From an uncultured Victivallales bacterium (GTDB lineage Bacteria; Verrucomicrobiota; Lentisphaeria; Oligosphaerales; JAFGRS01): a stretch of DNA of 64,000 nucleotides. Positions 33,952 to 43,450 of the stretch are shown here, in pieces (the first letter of the stretch is position 1; each line of letters begins with the position of its first letter). The stretch is from contig CAILUI010000351.1 of assembly GCA_903837355.1 (NCBI GenBank), forward strand, positions 1 to 64,000, read 5' to 3'. Below the pieces are notes generated by a model. It had not been told where the DNA came from, made no database searches, and was given only the letters and a program-made list of their open reading frames with translations. The position numbers and the translations under genes were made by a program.

Positions 33952-34312
33952 GGCTTACCCTCCCGCCTTGACGACATTGCCGACCCCGCTCCGGCCAGAG
34001 CGCCGCGTCGAGACCCTAGCGCGCCCACCCTTCCCTCGCCAGTGCGTTGGTTAGGGACGGTTTGCGCAGCTAAACTGACGGCTGGTGGCAGACGCCCTGG
34101 GCAGCGGGTCGACGGTGGCGGCGCCTGGACGAACGGGACGCACTGGACAAACGGGCCCCGCGCCGCGCTGTCTGCCCCGGCCGTCTGCTTGGTCCCGTTC
34201 GTCCACCGGCAATTCCTCTGGCCATAGGTTGCATTGGGTAAGGCTGGGATCATCTTGCCTGACGTTGGCGGGTGGTCGCCGGCAGGGGCAAGGCGTGGGT
34301 CACTCACAGGTC
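33952..34312. other. 361-base divergent intergenic region
   Basis: Between the BNR protein (minus) and the second MoxR (plus). It contains the 80-base inverted-repeat element at 34126-34205. I see no convincing promoter or gene. Confidence 0.5.
34126..34205. repeat. inverted repeat with tandem TGGACGAACGGGAC units
   Basis: TGGACGAACGGGAC (34126-34139) and its exact reverse complement (34192-34205) enclose 52 bases. The unit is repeated directly beside the left arm as TGGACAAACGGGCC (34144-34157). The design is the same as the element at 4074-4167: short tandem units with an inverted copy 52 bases away. The sequence is different. Confidence 0.75.
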
Positions 34313-35245
34313 ATGGATACCAGGGATCTTCTCGCGCGTCTGAAGTGCAATCTCTGCCGGGTGATCCGCGGCAAGGAGAGCACGATCGACGCCCTGATGG
34401 TGGCGCTGCTTGCCGATGGCCATGTGCTGCTGGAGGATGTGCCCGGCGTCGGCAAGACCACCTTGGCCAAAGGACTCGCGCGCTCGCTGCGCGCCGATTT
34501 CCGCCGCATCCAGTTTACCCCCGATCTGCTGCCGACCGACATTGTCGGCGGTATGATCTACTCGCCCAAGACCGGCGAGTTCAGCTTCCGGCCCGGCCCG
34601 GTATTCTGCAGTATCCTGCTCGCGGACGAGATCAACCGCGCCTCGCCGCGCACGCAGTCGGCGCTGCTCGAGGCCATGAGTGAACGCCAGGTCACCATCG
34701 AGGGCCAGCGGCACGAGTTGGCGCGGCCCTTCATGGTTCTGGCCACCCAGAACCCGGTCGAGTACCACGGTACCTACCCTCTGCCAGAGGCCCAACTGGA
34801 CCGTTTCGCCATGCGTCTGGAGTTGGGTTACCCCAGCGAAGACAGCGAGATCATGGTCGTCGTGGACCAGGTGTCCAGCCACCCGCTGGACCATCTGGAG
34901 CCGGTGGCGGACGCCGCGGCCGTGGTCGCGGCGCAGGACGCCGTGCGCGCGGTGCATGTGGAGGCGACGCTGGTCCGCTACATGGCCCAGTTGGTCCGCG
35001 CCACGCGCGCCGACCCCCGCTTGCGCCTGGGGGCCAGTCCGCGCGCCGCCCTGGTGCTCTTCCGCACCTGCCAGGCGCTGGCGCTGCTGCGCAACCGCGA
35101 CTACGTCACCCCCGATGACGTCCGCGAACTAGCGGTAGCAGTGATCGCCCACCGCCTGGTGGTCGACACCAAGGCCAGCTACTCGGGCACCCGCAAACAG
35201 GGGGTGGTCACGGACATCCTCGACCGCCTACCGGTACCCGCCTGA
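34313..35245 (+). CDS. MoxR-family AAA+ ATPase (second copy)
   Basis: 310 residues. Walker A 'GVGKTT' within 'DVPGVGKT', Walker B 'ILLADEIN', sensor 'ATQNPVE', and the lid 'LGASPRAALVL' are intact. This copy belongs to the classic MoxR subgroup, more than the one at 6002 does. No DUF58 gene follows; instead a very large exported protein starts 43 bases downstream. ATG 34313 fits the family N-terminus. Confidence 0.92.
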   Translation: MDTRDLLARLKCNLCRVIRGKESTIDALMVALLADGHVLLEDVPGVGKTTLAKGLARSLRADFRRIQFTPDLLPTDIVGGMIYSPKTGEFSFRPGPVFCSILLADEINRASPRTQSALLEAMSERQVTIEGQRHELARPFMVLATQNPVEYHGTYPLPEAQLDRFAMRLELGYPSEDSEIMVVVDQVSSHPLDHLEPVADAAAVVAAQDAVRAVHVEATLVRYMAQLVRATRADPRLRLGASPRAALVLFRTCQALALLRNRDYVTPDDVRELAVAVIAHRLVVDTKASYSGTRKQGVVTDILDRLPVPA

Positions 35246-35288
35246 TGCCCCACGCTCCCGTTACCGCACCCCTCGACAGGGATCCCAC

Positions 35289-38200
35289 GTGAAGAGGTCC
35301 GCGACCACGAAATCCGTCCTGCGGCGCGCCCGCGGCCTGTGGCGTGCGGCGGCGAGTGTCGGGCTGGCGCTGCTGGCGGCAGCACTAGGTTCGGCGCCCG
35401 CCGCCGCCGAGTTGGTCTTCGAGGCTGAACTCTGCCGGGAGCTGACATTCCCATGGCGCCCGGTTCGAGCCGAGGGCGCCGCCGCCGGGCTGGCGCTCAG
35501 CGTTCCCGAGGGCGCCGGCAGCAGCGAGGCCTTCAGCCTGGGGCGTGAAGGCCGGGCCCGCTTCGACCTGCCCGCTGAAGCGGGCGGCGAGCGCGAACTG
35601 TGGGTGCGGGTGTACTGGAATGGAAACTGCAGCAACTCGCTGTTTGTAAGCTGCCCGCCCGAATGGCGCCTGCTGACCGTCGATAGTTACCGCATGCGCA
35701 CCTGGCACTGGCTGAAGGTCCCCGACCTCCGGCTACCGCCCGACGCGACCAGCGTCGACCTGGTCAACCGCGAGGACGGGGTCTGGGTGGACCAGATCTG
35801 CGTACGGCCTCCCGACCAGCCCGCGCCGGTCGGCGTGCTCAGCGCCCTGACGGCCTGGCCCGCCCCCGGTCCGGCACTGCCTGCCGTCAGCGTCGTCCCG
35901 GCTCCGGGCGGACCCGGTATCGAGGCTCTGCCGCCCACGGAGTACCTCCTGCACCACACGCGGGAAGCCCGACTCAGCCTGCCCCGCCAGCCCGTGCTGG
36001 TCGTCTTCCCGGGTCAGGAGACGCCGCTGGAGATCTGGTTACGGCGAAACCGTCTTGCCGGTCTGCCTGGGATGCTACGCCTCGAGCCACCCGAACACGT
36101 CATCGTCGAACCCGCCACTACCGTGGCCTTGCCGGCCATGGCACCCCCGCTCGAATGCCTGCCCTTTGCGGTGCGTGCGCACCCCAACCTGCCGCGCGGC
36201 TTCACGCAACTGATCTGCCGCGTGCAGACCGCCGACGGGCTTGAGCAGGTCCGCGCCATCAGGGTTCTACGGCCCTATCGCTGGCTCCTCTCCCAGCCTC
36301 TCCGTTTCAACCCGGCCGCGGGTCTGGACCAACTCGCAGTGACCGATGCCGCCGTGCTCGCCGCGCCGCTCGGCAGCGCCCACGGCGTGGTCTGGCACGA
36401 CGCCGAGCCGCGCCACTTCACCCCTTTCGGCCTGCTCGACCTCCGCCGGGCCGTCAGCGCCGAACCGTTCGTGCAGGCCTACGCCTTCACTCGCTGCCGT
36501 GCCGCCGGCGGTCCCGCCACCCTCGACCTGACCCATGACGACTGGATTCGCGTCTGGGTCAACGGCGCCTGCGTGTACAGCAACGCCGAATCCGCCCCGT
36601 CCACCCTCACCCGCACCCGCGTCCCGGTGACGTTCCGTGCCGGCGACAACGACGTGCTGGTGCGTTGCGCTCAGTTCAAGAACTACTGGGAGTTTGGCCT
36701 GGTTGCGGAGCCCGTGGACGAGAGCATCAGCAGCGTGCCGGCGCTGGCGGCCGCGGCCCAGCCCGTAGCGGCGGCGGCCCCGCCCGCCCCGGAGCCCCTC
36801 CCGCCCTGGTCTTTCGAGGGCATCGTCCAGGACCTTCCCGCCCTCTTCAGTGCCTGTCCGCCAGGGCAGGGCTGGACCGTCTTCGCCGCCGCCTGCCGGG
36901 AGTGCCCATTGACGCCGGTTGAGACGTGGCGGCGCCTGAGTTCGGCGGTGCAAGGCCTGGCGCGCGGCGCCGCGGAGCGCCGGCACTGCGCCGAGGCGCT
37001 GCTGGGGCTGCGCCGCCGCGTCGACCAGGCCGTTCTCACCGCCGCCGACCGCGCCGCCCTGCGCGCGCTCACCTTCCGCGACCGCGTCGCCTTCCTCCGC
37101 GCCGGGGCCCCTATCGAGGCCGGCGAGGAAAGCCTGGCCGCTGCCGTCTGGACGGATAGCGCGGCTGAACGGCAGGAGCTGCAGGTCGAGGCGATACGGC
37201 TGCTCCTTTGCGGTGATGCCGCCGACGCGGCCACGGCCTACCTCGCGGGCCCGGCGGCGGCCGACGCCGACCTCGACTCGCTGCGCGGCCTGGTGGCGCT
37301 CTACGAGGGTGACCGGAGCGCGGCGGAGGCCGGCTTCACGGAGGTCAGTTCGGAGCTGGCCGGCCGCTACGCTGACTGGCTCCTTGGCCTGGGGCGGGCA
37401 GCCGAGGCCGAATGGCTCCTGCGCCGAGTCGCGGCACCCTCGGCGTGGAACCGCCTGAGCCTGGCCAAGGCCTGCGTGGACCAGCGCCGCTTTGCGGAGG
37501 GCGAAGCGTTGCTGCTGGAGTGCCTGCGGCGCGACGATTCCCCGCGCGCCGCTTGGGAGAAGGCGGCCAGCGAACTGGCCGCCTTCCACGCCGCCCGCTG
37601 CTCCCTGCCGCAGGCCAGCGCCCAACTGCGCGCCGCAGCAGACGCGCTGTCCCCGCACCGGCTGGCGAGCCGCGGCCGACTCCTGCAGGCGTTGTGGCAC
37701 CTCGACCTGGAGGCCCACGAGCCCGTGGCGGCCCTGCGCGACGCGCTCGCGGCAGCGGACCTCAGCGCCGGCAGCTACCGCATGCCCAGCCGAGCGACGT
37801 TCGGAACCCTGCTGCAACCGGCCTTTTCGCAGCTCCTGGAGCAGGCGCGCTACAGCGAGGTGATCGACCTCTGCAACCAGGTCATCGCGGTGGCTCCGGG
37901 CCTGCACCTGCAGGTGGACGCCTACCGCCTGGGAGCGCTGCAGGAACTGGGCCGCAGCGCCGCCGCCGAGGCCGTGCTGGCGCGGCTGCTGCCGGCCGTG
38001 GTCGCCGACTCGGCTCAGGCGCGCCGTGTGCTCAGCCTGCTGCGCGTCTCCGGACCTGCCGCCGACGCCGCCGAACGCCTGGCCCAGGCCGTCCTCGACG
38101 GGCAGACCGACGAGCCCCTGCTCAGCCCCGACGCCGCCAGCGCTCGCGCCTACGCCACGGCGGTGCTCGGACAGTATGGCGAGACCGCCGGTGCGCTGGA

Positions 38201-38945
38201 GCAGGCTCTCAGTCTCTCCCTGGCGGCCGGCCGCAGTCCCGAAGCCACCGCTGCTCAGGGCCGTTTCTGGACCGCACAGTGCCTAGGCCTGGCCCATGGC
38301 GATCCGCTCCTGATCGCGGCGCTGCTGACCTGCCCTGCCGATCCCGTCCGGCAGGCGGCAACGGCGGCCATGCCCCAGCGCGGCTCTTCGCTACCGACCG
38401 ACCTCCTGGCTCAGGCCCATGACCTCGATGCCCAGCACAGCGCCGCGGACCCCGACAGCGCCGCGGACGGCGATCCCCCCGAAACGGCCGCAGACGACGG
38501 CCCACAGGTCATGCCGCTGCTGATGGAAATGCTTGCGGCCGGTGTCATCGATCAGATCGCCATGGACGCCGAGGATACGCCCACGGTCTGGATCGTCGAG
38601 CACGGCAGGTTCCCTTTCTGCGTTGAACTCGGTGCCGGTGATACCCTCACGCGCTTCGATTCAGCCCTGCGCGCATTCGGCACGCCACTGCCGGTCGGCC
38701 GCAAGGTCGTCTTCCTGCACGGCCAGGTCTGGATCGGCACCGACCGCGGGCTGTTCTGCTACCACCCGGAGGCAGACTCCTGGGACCGGCTGCGCTTGCC
38801 CGGCAGCCGTCCGGATGCAGCGGTCTCGGCACTGACCGTGGAGGACGGCCAGTTGCGGGTCACCTGGGCAACCGCGGCCGGCCGGCAGATGCAGGGCAGC
38901 TTCTCGCTGGAATCCGGGGTCTGGGAAACCACCGTGCCGCCCTGA
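35289..38945 (+). CDS. large exported protein, TPR-like, partner of MoxR?
   Basis: 1218 residues from GTG 35289. A signal peptide (about 14-40) ends 'APAAAE'. The N-terminal half is beta-rich with a carbohydrate-binding-like segment ('DDWIRVWVNGACVYS', 'FRAGDNDVLVRCAQFKNYWEFGLV'). The middle (about 530-1010) is a long Ala/Leu-rich helical repeat typical of TPR-like solenoids. The C-terminus ('VVFLHGQVWIGTDRGLFCYHPEADSW') looks like a short propeller-type module. The position directly after moxR suggests it is a MoxR client or component, which is inference. The length is unusual for a MoxR-linked gene. Confidence 0.6.
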   Translation: MKRSATTKSVLRRARGLWRAAASVGLALLAAALGSAPAAAELVFEAELCRELTFPWRPVRAEGAAAGLALSVPEGAGSSEAFSLGREGRARFDLPAEAGGERELWVRVYWNGNCSNSLFVSCPPEWRLLTVDSYRMRTWHWLKVPDLRLPPDATSVDLVNREDGVWVDQICVRPPDQPAPVGVLSALTAWPAPGPALPAVSVVPAPGGPGIEALPPTEYLLHHTREARLSLPRQPVLVVFPGQETPLEIWLRRNRLAGLPGMLRLEPPEHVIVEPATTVALPAMAPPLECLPFAVRAHPNLPRGFTQLICRVQTADGLEQVRAIRVLRPYRWLLSQPLRFNPAAGLDQLAVTDAAVLAAPLGSAHGVVWHDAEPRHFTPFGLLDLRRAVSAEPFVQAYAFTRCRAAGGPATLDLTHDDWIRVWVNGACVYSNAESAPSTLTRTRVPVTFRAGDNDVLVRCAQFKNYWEFGLVAEPVDESISSVPALAAAAQPVAAAAPPAPEPLPPWSFEGIVQDLPALFSACPPGQGWTVFAAACRECPLTPVETWRRLSSAVQGLARGAAERRHCAEALLGLRRRVDQAVLTAADRAALRALTFRDRVAFLRAGAPIEAGEESLAAAVWTDSAAERQELQVEAIRLLLCGDAADAATAYLAGPAAADADLDSLRGLVALYEGDRSAAEAGFTEVSSELAGRYADWLLGLGRAAEAEWLLRRVAAPSAWNRLSLAKACVDQRRFAEGEALLLECLRRDDSPRAAWEKAASELAAFHAARCSLPQASAQLRAAADALSPHRLASRGRLLQALWHLDLEAHEPVAALRDALAAADLSAGSYRMPSRATFGTLLQPAFSQLLEQARYSEVIDLCNQVIAVAPGLHLQVDAYRLGALQELGRSAAAEAVLARLLPAVVADSAQARRVLSLLRVSGPAADAAERLAQAVLDGQTDEPLLSPDAASARAYATAVLGQYGETAGALEQALSLSLAAGRSPEATAAQGRFWTAQCLGLAHGDPLLIAALLTCPADPVRQAATAAMPQRGSSLPTDLLAQAHDLDAQHSAADPDSAADGDPPETAADDGPQVMPLLMEMLAAGVIDQIAMDAEDTPTVWIVEHGRFPFCVELGAGDTLTRFDSALRAFGTPLPVGRKVVFLHGQVWIGTDRGLFCYHPEADSWDRLRLPGSRPDAAVSALTVEDGQLRVTWATAAGRQMQGSFSLESGVWETTVPP

Positions 38946-39052
38946 CATCCAGCCCCCGGTCCGGCGCTGTCAGGCTGGGCCATGGCCCTGACCTCCCAGC
39001 CAGCGACGGGCTGCTGCCATCGTCCCATCGGCGCTCAGGCTGCCGGGGCGAG

Positions 39053-39081
39053 TGTACAAGGCTCGTGGCGGCCTGTATACT
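39053..39081 (+). promoter_or_regulatory. candidate promoter of the twin-methyltransferase operon
   Basis: TGTACA (39053-39058; 4 of 6) and TATACT (39076-39081; 5 of 6) are exactly 17 bases apart. The leader to the GTG at 39170 would be about 80 bases. Confidence 0.5.
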
Positions 39082-39169
39082 ATCCGTGCCTTCGCCGGAC
39101 GCGACCGGCTCCCCGGTAACGGGCTGGAGACGGTTGCGCCCAGAGGGCCTAACAGGGGGGTAGCAACAC

Positions 39170-41260
39170 GTGAAAACGGGAATGACTGCCGGGTTCGCGG
39201 CCTTCGTCCTCGGCGCCTGCCTGGCCGGCGCCGCCACCGGCCCGGAGACCCTCCGCGTCAGCTCGCGCTTCTCTCTGCTGCACGTACCGTTCTTCGACGA
39301 GTTCGTCCCCAGCGCCGACGAGCGCTGGGCGGCGGTACGGACCGTCACCGCCCTCGCCAAGGGCGATGCGAAGTCCGCCAGCGAAGCCCTGACCGCCTAT
39401 CGTCGCATCGAGGCGGAGGACGCCTTGGGGACCCCCAACACCGGCCTGCGCTGGCTGTGCGACTACGTTGCCGCCCCCGCCGCCCGGCAGGAGGAGATCC
39501 GGCGCGACCCCTACAGCGCTGCCTTTCTCCGCTACTGGGCAGCCGACAGCGCCCTGCCGCTCAAACAGCACGTCGACCTCTGTTTTCGGGGACTGCCCCT
39601 GAAGCTGGCTGACCCGAAGGAGGCGGAGGATAGGGCCGCCTTTCTGGACCGCCTGATGCGCTTTGACAACCCGCGCCGTGGCGATTGGGAGCGCAGTGCC
39701 GATGTGCTCGCCGCCCTGGGGCTCAAGGAGGGCAGTCGGGTCGTCGACGCCGCGGCCGGTCCGGGGTTCTACACCATGCGCTTTGCCGGCGCCGTCGGCG
39801 CCACGGGCCGGGTTTACGCGGTCGAGACCGAGGCGCGCTCCGAGGCCTATCTGCGGAGCGTTCTTGCCGGGGCCGACGCCGGCAATGTGGACGTGGTCAA
39901 GGGTCGCGCCGACAGTATCGGCGTGACCGGGCCCGTGGATGTCGTCTTCATGGCCTCGCATTACGGCGAGGTCTACAGCACCTGGACCCTGCAGGATCGC
40001 GACGGGCTATTGGCGAGCATCCGCCAGGCGCTGACACCCGAGGGTACGCTGGCGATCTTGGACCACGGCGCGCCGGATCAGCAGCCCATGCCCGGCCGGC
40101 AGATCTGGGTCGACAAGGCCCTCGTCGTGGCCCAACTCGCACACTATGGGTTCGACCTGGTGCGCGCGGAACAGCTCAACCCGCAGCGTTACCTGCTGCT
40201 CTTCCGCAAGAGCGTGGCAAGCCCGACCGTGGCGAGCGGCGCGGCGGCGACGCTGGCCGCGGGCAGCGATCTCATCCAGGTCAACTCGCGTCAGTCGCTA
40301 TGCTACCTCCTCACCCTCCCGGCCTTTGAGGCGAAGAGCGACGCCGTCGCCGCCGGCCGGCTCTTGCTGCAGGCCCTGGAGAGCCAGGACAGGGCGGCCG
40401 CCGAGGCGGCGCTGGCGATCTATGCGCGCCTCGTTCCCGTCCAGAACTTCGGCGGTGAATACACGGCGTTGCAGTGGTTTGCGGAAACGCTGCTGGCCCC
40501 CGACGCCGAGCGCCAGACGCTGATCGGGGACCGCTACGCGGACCTCTATTACCACTACTTCGCCGACGCCGACTTCGCGGTGCTGAAGGAGTATCTGAAG
40601 CGACGCTACCACTTGGGCACGCTGCTCGACACCAATCCGGGCGAGGCGCAAGACCGCTGGACGTTCCTGGAAGACCTGATCCTGTTCAACAATCCGCGCC
40701 GCGAGGCGTGGGAGCGGACCAGCAAGATCCTCTCGGTCCTGAACCTGCAGCCGGGACAGGTCATCGCCGACGTCGGCAGCGGACCCGGCTACTACACCTT
40801 CCAGTTCGCCGAGAAGGTCGGCGCGGGCGGCCGCGTCTACGCTATCGACATCAACGACCGCCACCATGAGTACGTCAAGGCCGCGCTGCAGAAGTACGGC
40901 CTCGGCAACATCGAGATCGTGCAATCACGCCCCGACGACATCTGCGTCACGGCCAAGGTCGACGTGGCCTTCCTCTGCTCGCTCTACCACGTCATCTACG
41001 CCATGAGCTCGCTCGAGACCCGCGATGCCTTCATCGGCAGCATCAAGAAGGCCCTGAAGCCGGGGGGGACACTGGTGGTTGCCGACAACGACGTGGTGGC
41101 GGAGAACGAGATTCCCTACCATGGCCCACGCATCGCCAGGGAGCTGATCGTGGCCCAACTGCGTCAGTACGGTTTCGAGCTGGCCGCGACGCACCAGTTC
41201 ACCCCGCAACGGTACGTACTGACGTTCACCTTGGCCCCCCAGGCGCCGGCGCCGCGCTAG
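39170..41260 (+). CDS. exported protein with two methyltransferase-like modules
   Basis: 696 residues. A signal sequence is likely ('MTAGFAAFVLGACLAGAATG'). Two homologous modules (about 30-346 and 370-690) each have an all-helical N-terminal part and a class I SAM-methyltransferase fold. Motif I is DAAAGPGF in module 1 (193-200) and DVGSGPGY in module 2 (534-541), followed by 'TGRVYAVE' / 'GGRVYAID'. Each ends with 'LNPQRYLL' or 'FTPQRYVL'. Methyl donor SAM is not known outside the cytoplasm, so an exported methyltransferase is odd; it may be membrane-anchored facing inward, or bind another ligand. It is a paralogue of the next gene, 73 bases away. Confidence 0.75.
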   Translation: MKTGMTAGFAAFVLGACLAGAATGPETLRVSSRFSLLHVPFFDEFVPSADERWAAVRTVTALAKGDAKSASEALTAYRRIEAEDALGTPNTGLRWLCDYVAAPAARQEEIRRDPYSAAFLRYWAADSALPLKQHVDLCFRGLPLKLADPKEAEDRAAFLDRLMRFDNPRRGDWERSADVLAALGLKEGSRVVDAAAGPGFYTMRFAGAVGATGRVYAVETEARSEAYLRSVLAGADAGNVDVVKGRADSIGVTGPVDVVFMASHYGEVYSTWTLQDRDGLLASIRQALTPEGTLAILDHGAPDQQPMPGRQIWVDKALVVAQLAHYGFDLVRAEQLNPQRYLLLFRKSVASPTVASGAAATLAAGSDLIQVNSRQSLCYLLTLPAFEAKSDAVAAGRLLLQALESQDRAAAEAALAIYARLVPVQNFGGEYTALQWFAETLLAPDAERQTLIGDRYADLYYHYFADADFAVLKEYLKRRYHLGTLLDTNPGEAQDRWTFLEDLILFNNPRREAWERTSKILSVLNLQPGQVIADVGSGPGYYTFQFAEKVGAGGRVYAIDINDRHHEYVKAALQKYGLGNIEIVQSRPDDICVTAKVDVAFLCSLYHVIYAMSSLETRDAFIGSIKKALKPGGTLVVADNDVVAENEIPYHGPRIARELIVAQLRQYGFELAATHQFTPQRYVLTFTLAPQAPAPR

Positions 41261-41333
41261 CCGCGCGGCAAGCGCTCGGGGCGGGGCGCTCCAGCGCGTC
41301 CCGTGGCACACGCTACAGACGGAGGAAGAGCAG

Positions 41334-43445
41334 ATGAAGCGCACGATTCTCGGACTGGCCGTTTGGAGCCTCGCAGTGTGCCTGCCGGGATGGGGTCAGC
41401 CGGTGCTGCCGACGGCTGACGCCATCCACGTCACCTCGAGCGTCTCGCTGATCCACCTCGGCATCTACGACTCGATGGAGGAGAACGAGGACGCGCGCCT
41501 GGCCGCCACCCAGATCATGACCCTGCTTACCAAAGACGACCGTCAAGCCGGACAGCAGGCCCTCGAGACCCTCCGCCAACTCACCCCCACGGAGAGTTTC
41601 GGTACCGAGTTCACGGCCCTGAACTGGTTCACGCGCTACTACCTCGCCAATGCCGCCGAGCGCGCGCAGATGACGCCGGATGCCTACACCCGTCACTACG
41701 CCGCCTTCTTCGCCGCCGACACCTTCGCGGTTCTCAAGGAGTACCTGAACGCACGCTATCGATTCAACCCGCAGGAGACCGCTGACCTGCAGACGGCGGC
41801 CGAGCGCCTCGGTCTGCTCGAGGATCTGCTGTTGTTCAACAACCCCGACCGCAACGCCTGGGAGCACAGCGATGCCGTGCTCGACATGCTGAAGGTGAAA
41901 GCGGGGGACCACGTTGTGGATGTGGCTGCCGCCCCGGGGTACTTCACCTTCAAGTTCGCGGCCCGCGTCGGCCCCACGGGACGCGTGCACGCCTCTGACC
42001 CGCGGCAGAAGCACCTGGACTACCTGACCGAGGCCATCCGGGCGGCGGGGCTCGCCAACGTCGACACCGTGGCAGCCAGTCTCAACGACATCAAGGTCGA
42101 GGACGCGGCTGATCTGGTCTTCATGTCCTCCTACTACACCATCGTCTACTGCACCGACATGGAGATGGTGAAGGACCAGTTCATGGCCAGCATCCGCAAG
42201 GTCCTGAAACCCGACGGCGTACTGGCCATCCTCAATGATCAGTACGTGGAAAAGGCCGATACCCCCTACCGCGGCTCGTTCGTCACCAAGCAGCTCGTGG
42301 TCAGCCAGCTCAAGCACTACGGCTTCGAACTCAGCGGTGACCAGCAAGCCAATCCGCAGCGCTACCTCCTGACCTTCAAGAAGGTCGACGTACCCCCGGT
42401 CTCGGGTACCCTGGCAGACCGGGTCAAGGCCGTCGGCGACGACCAGGACACCATCCAGATCGCGTCCAAGGCCTCGCTGCTGCACCTCGGCAGTCTGGAC
42501 TCGTTCGACATCACCGAGGGCGGCAAGCGCGCCGCGCGCGACCTCCTCAGCTACCTGGTGACCAAGGAGATCGGGACCGTTCGCGATGCGCTGGATGTCT
42601 ACAAACGCATCATCCCGGACGAGAATTTCGGGGGCGAATACACGGCCCTCGAGTGGTTCTGCGAGTACTTCCTGGCCACCCCGGCGCAGCAGCAGGCGAT
42701 GCTGAAGGAGCGGCTCACCGCCAGCTACTTCGAGTTCTTCGCTGCCGACGAGTTCGCCGTCCTCAAGGAGTACCTGCAGCGTAAGTACCACCTCGAAGGG
42801 CTCAAGGACGCGGATCCGACCAAGGGCCAGGATCGCGAACGGCTGCTCGAGGACTTCATCCTCTTCAACAACCCCAAGCGCGAGTCCTGGGAGCGCACCA
42901 GCAAGATCCTCCAGGTCCTGAAGCTCAAACCCGGCCAGGCGATCGCCGACGTCGGTTGCGGCCCGGGCTACTACAGCTTCCGCTTCGCCGACATCGTCGG
43001 GCCGACGGGCCGCATCTACGCCCTCGACACCAATGGCCAGCACGTGCAGTACGTGAGCTCGCTGGTCGCGAAGTACGGTTATGGCAAGGCGGTGGTGCCG
43101 ATCATCTCCCAGTACGACGATATCTGCGTCAAGGAGCCGATCGATATGGCCTTCCTGTGCTCGCTGTACCACATCATCTACGCCTGCTCCTCAGAGAAGG
43201 TCAAGGACGCCTTCGTGAAGAGCATTCGCGATGTGCTCAAGCCCGATGGCTCCCTGGTGATCATCGACAACGCCCTGGTCGAGGACCAGCAACTGCCGTA
43301 CCACGGACCGTACATCGCCAAGGAGTTGATCATCACGCAGATGAAGCACTACGGCTTCCGACTGGTCGAAAGCCACCAGTTCATCCCGCAGCGCTACGTG
43401 CTGATCTTCAAACTGGACAGCGCCGAGGCTCGACGCGGAGGGTGA
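41334..43445 (+). CDS. second exported protein with two methyltransferase-like modules
   Basis: 703 residues. The signal region ('ILGLAVWSLAVCLPGWGQP') is clear. Two modules (about 30-350 and 370-700) repeat the layout of the gene before it, including 'GTEFTALNWF' / 'GGEYTALEWF', 'LLLFNNP' / 'FILFNNP', and 'ANPQRYLLTF' / 'FIPQRYVLIF'. Motif I is DVAAAPGY (196-203, the first Gly lost) in module 1 and DVGCGPGY (539-546) in module 2. So in both proteins the second module is nearer the canonical SAM-binding form. GGAGGA precedes the ATG. It ends six bases before the FtsW/RodA start, which supports one operon. Confidence 0.78.
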   Translation: MKRTILGLAVWSLAVCLPGWGQPVLPTADAIHVTSSVSLIHLGIYDSMEENEDARLAATQIMTLLTKDDRQAGQQALETLRQLTPTESFGTEFTALNWFTRYYLANAAERAQMTPDAYTRHYAAFFAADTFAVLKEYLNARYRFNPQETADLQTAAERLGLLEDLLLFNNPDRNAWEHSDAVLDMLKVKAGDHVVDVAAAPGYFTFKFAARVGPTGRVHASDPRQKHLDYLTEAIRAAGLANVDTVAASLNDIKVEDAADLVFMSSYYTIVYCTDMEMVKDQFMASIRKVLKPDGVLAILNDQYVEKADTPYRGSFVTKQLVVSQLKHYGFELSGDQQANPQRYLLTFKKVDVPPVSGTLADRVKAVGDDQDTIQIASKASLLHLGSLDSFDITEGGKRAARDLLSYLVTKEIGTVRDALDVYKRIIPDENFGGEYTALEWFCEYFLATPAQQQAMLKERLTASYFEFFAADEFAVLKEYLQRKYHLEGLKDADPTKGQDRERLLEDFILFNNPKRESWERTSKILQVLKLKPGQAIADVGCGPGYYSFRFADIVGPTGRIYALDTNGQHVQYVSSLVAKYGYGKAVVPIISQYDDICVKEPIDMAFLCSLYHIIYACSSEKVKDAFVKSIRDVLKPDGSLVIIDNALVEDQQLPYHGPYIAKELIITQMKHYGFRLVESHQFIPQRYVLIFKLDSAEARRGG

Positions 43446-43450
43446 GTCCG

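Noticed and set aside
41313-43172. 619-residue minus-strand open frame
   Set aside because: Antisense shadow of the second twin-methyltransferase gene, without any recognisable domain.
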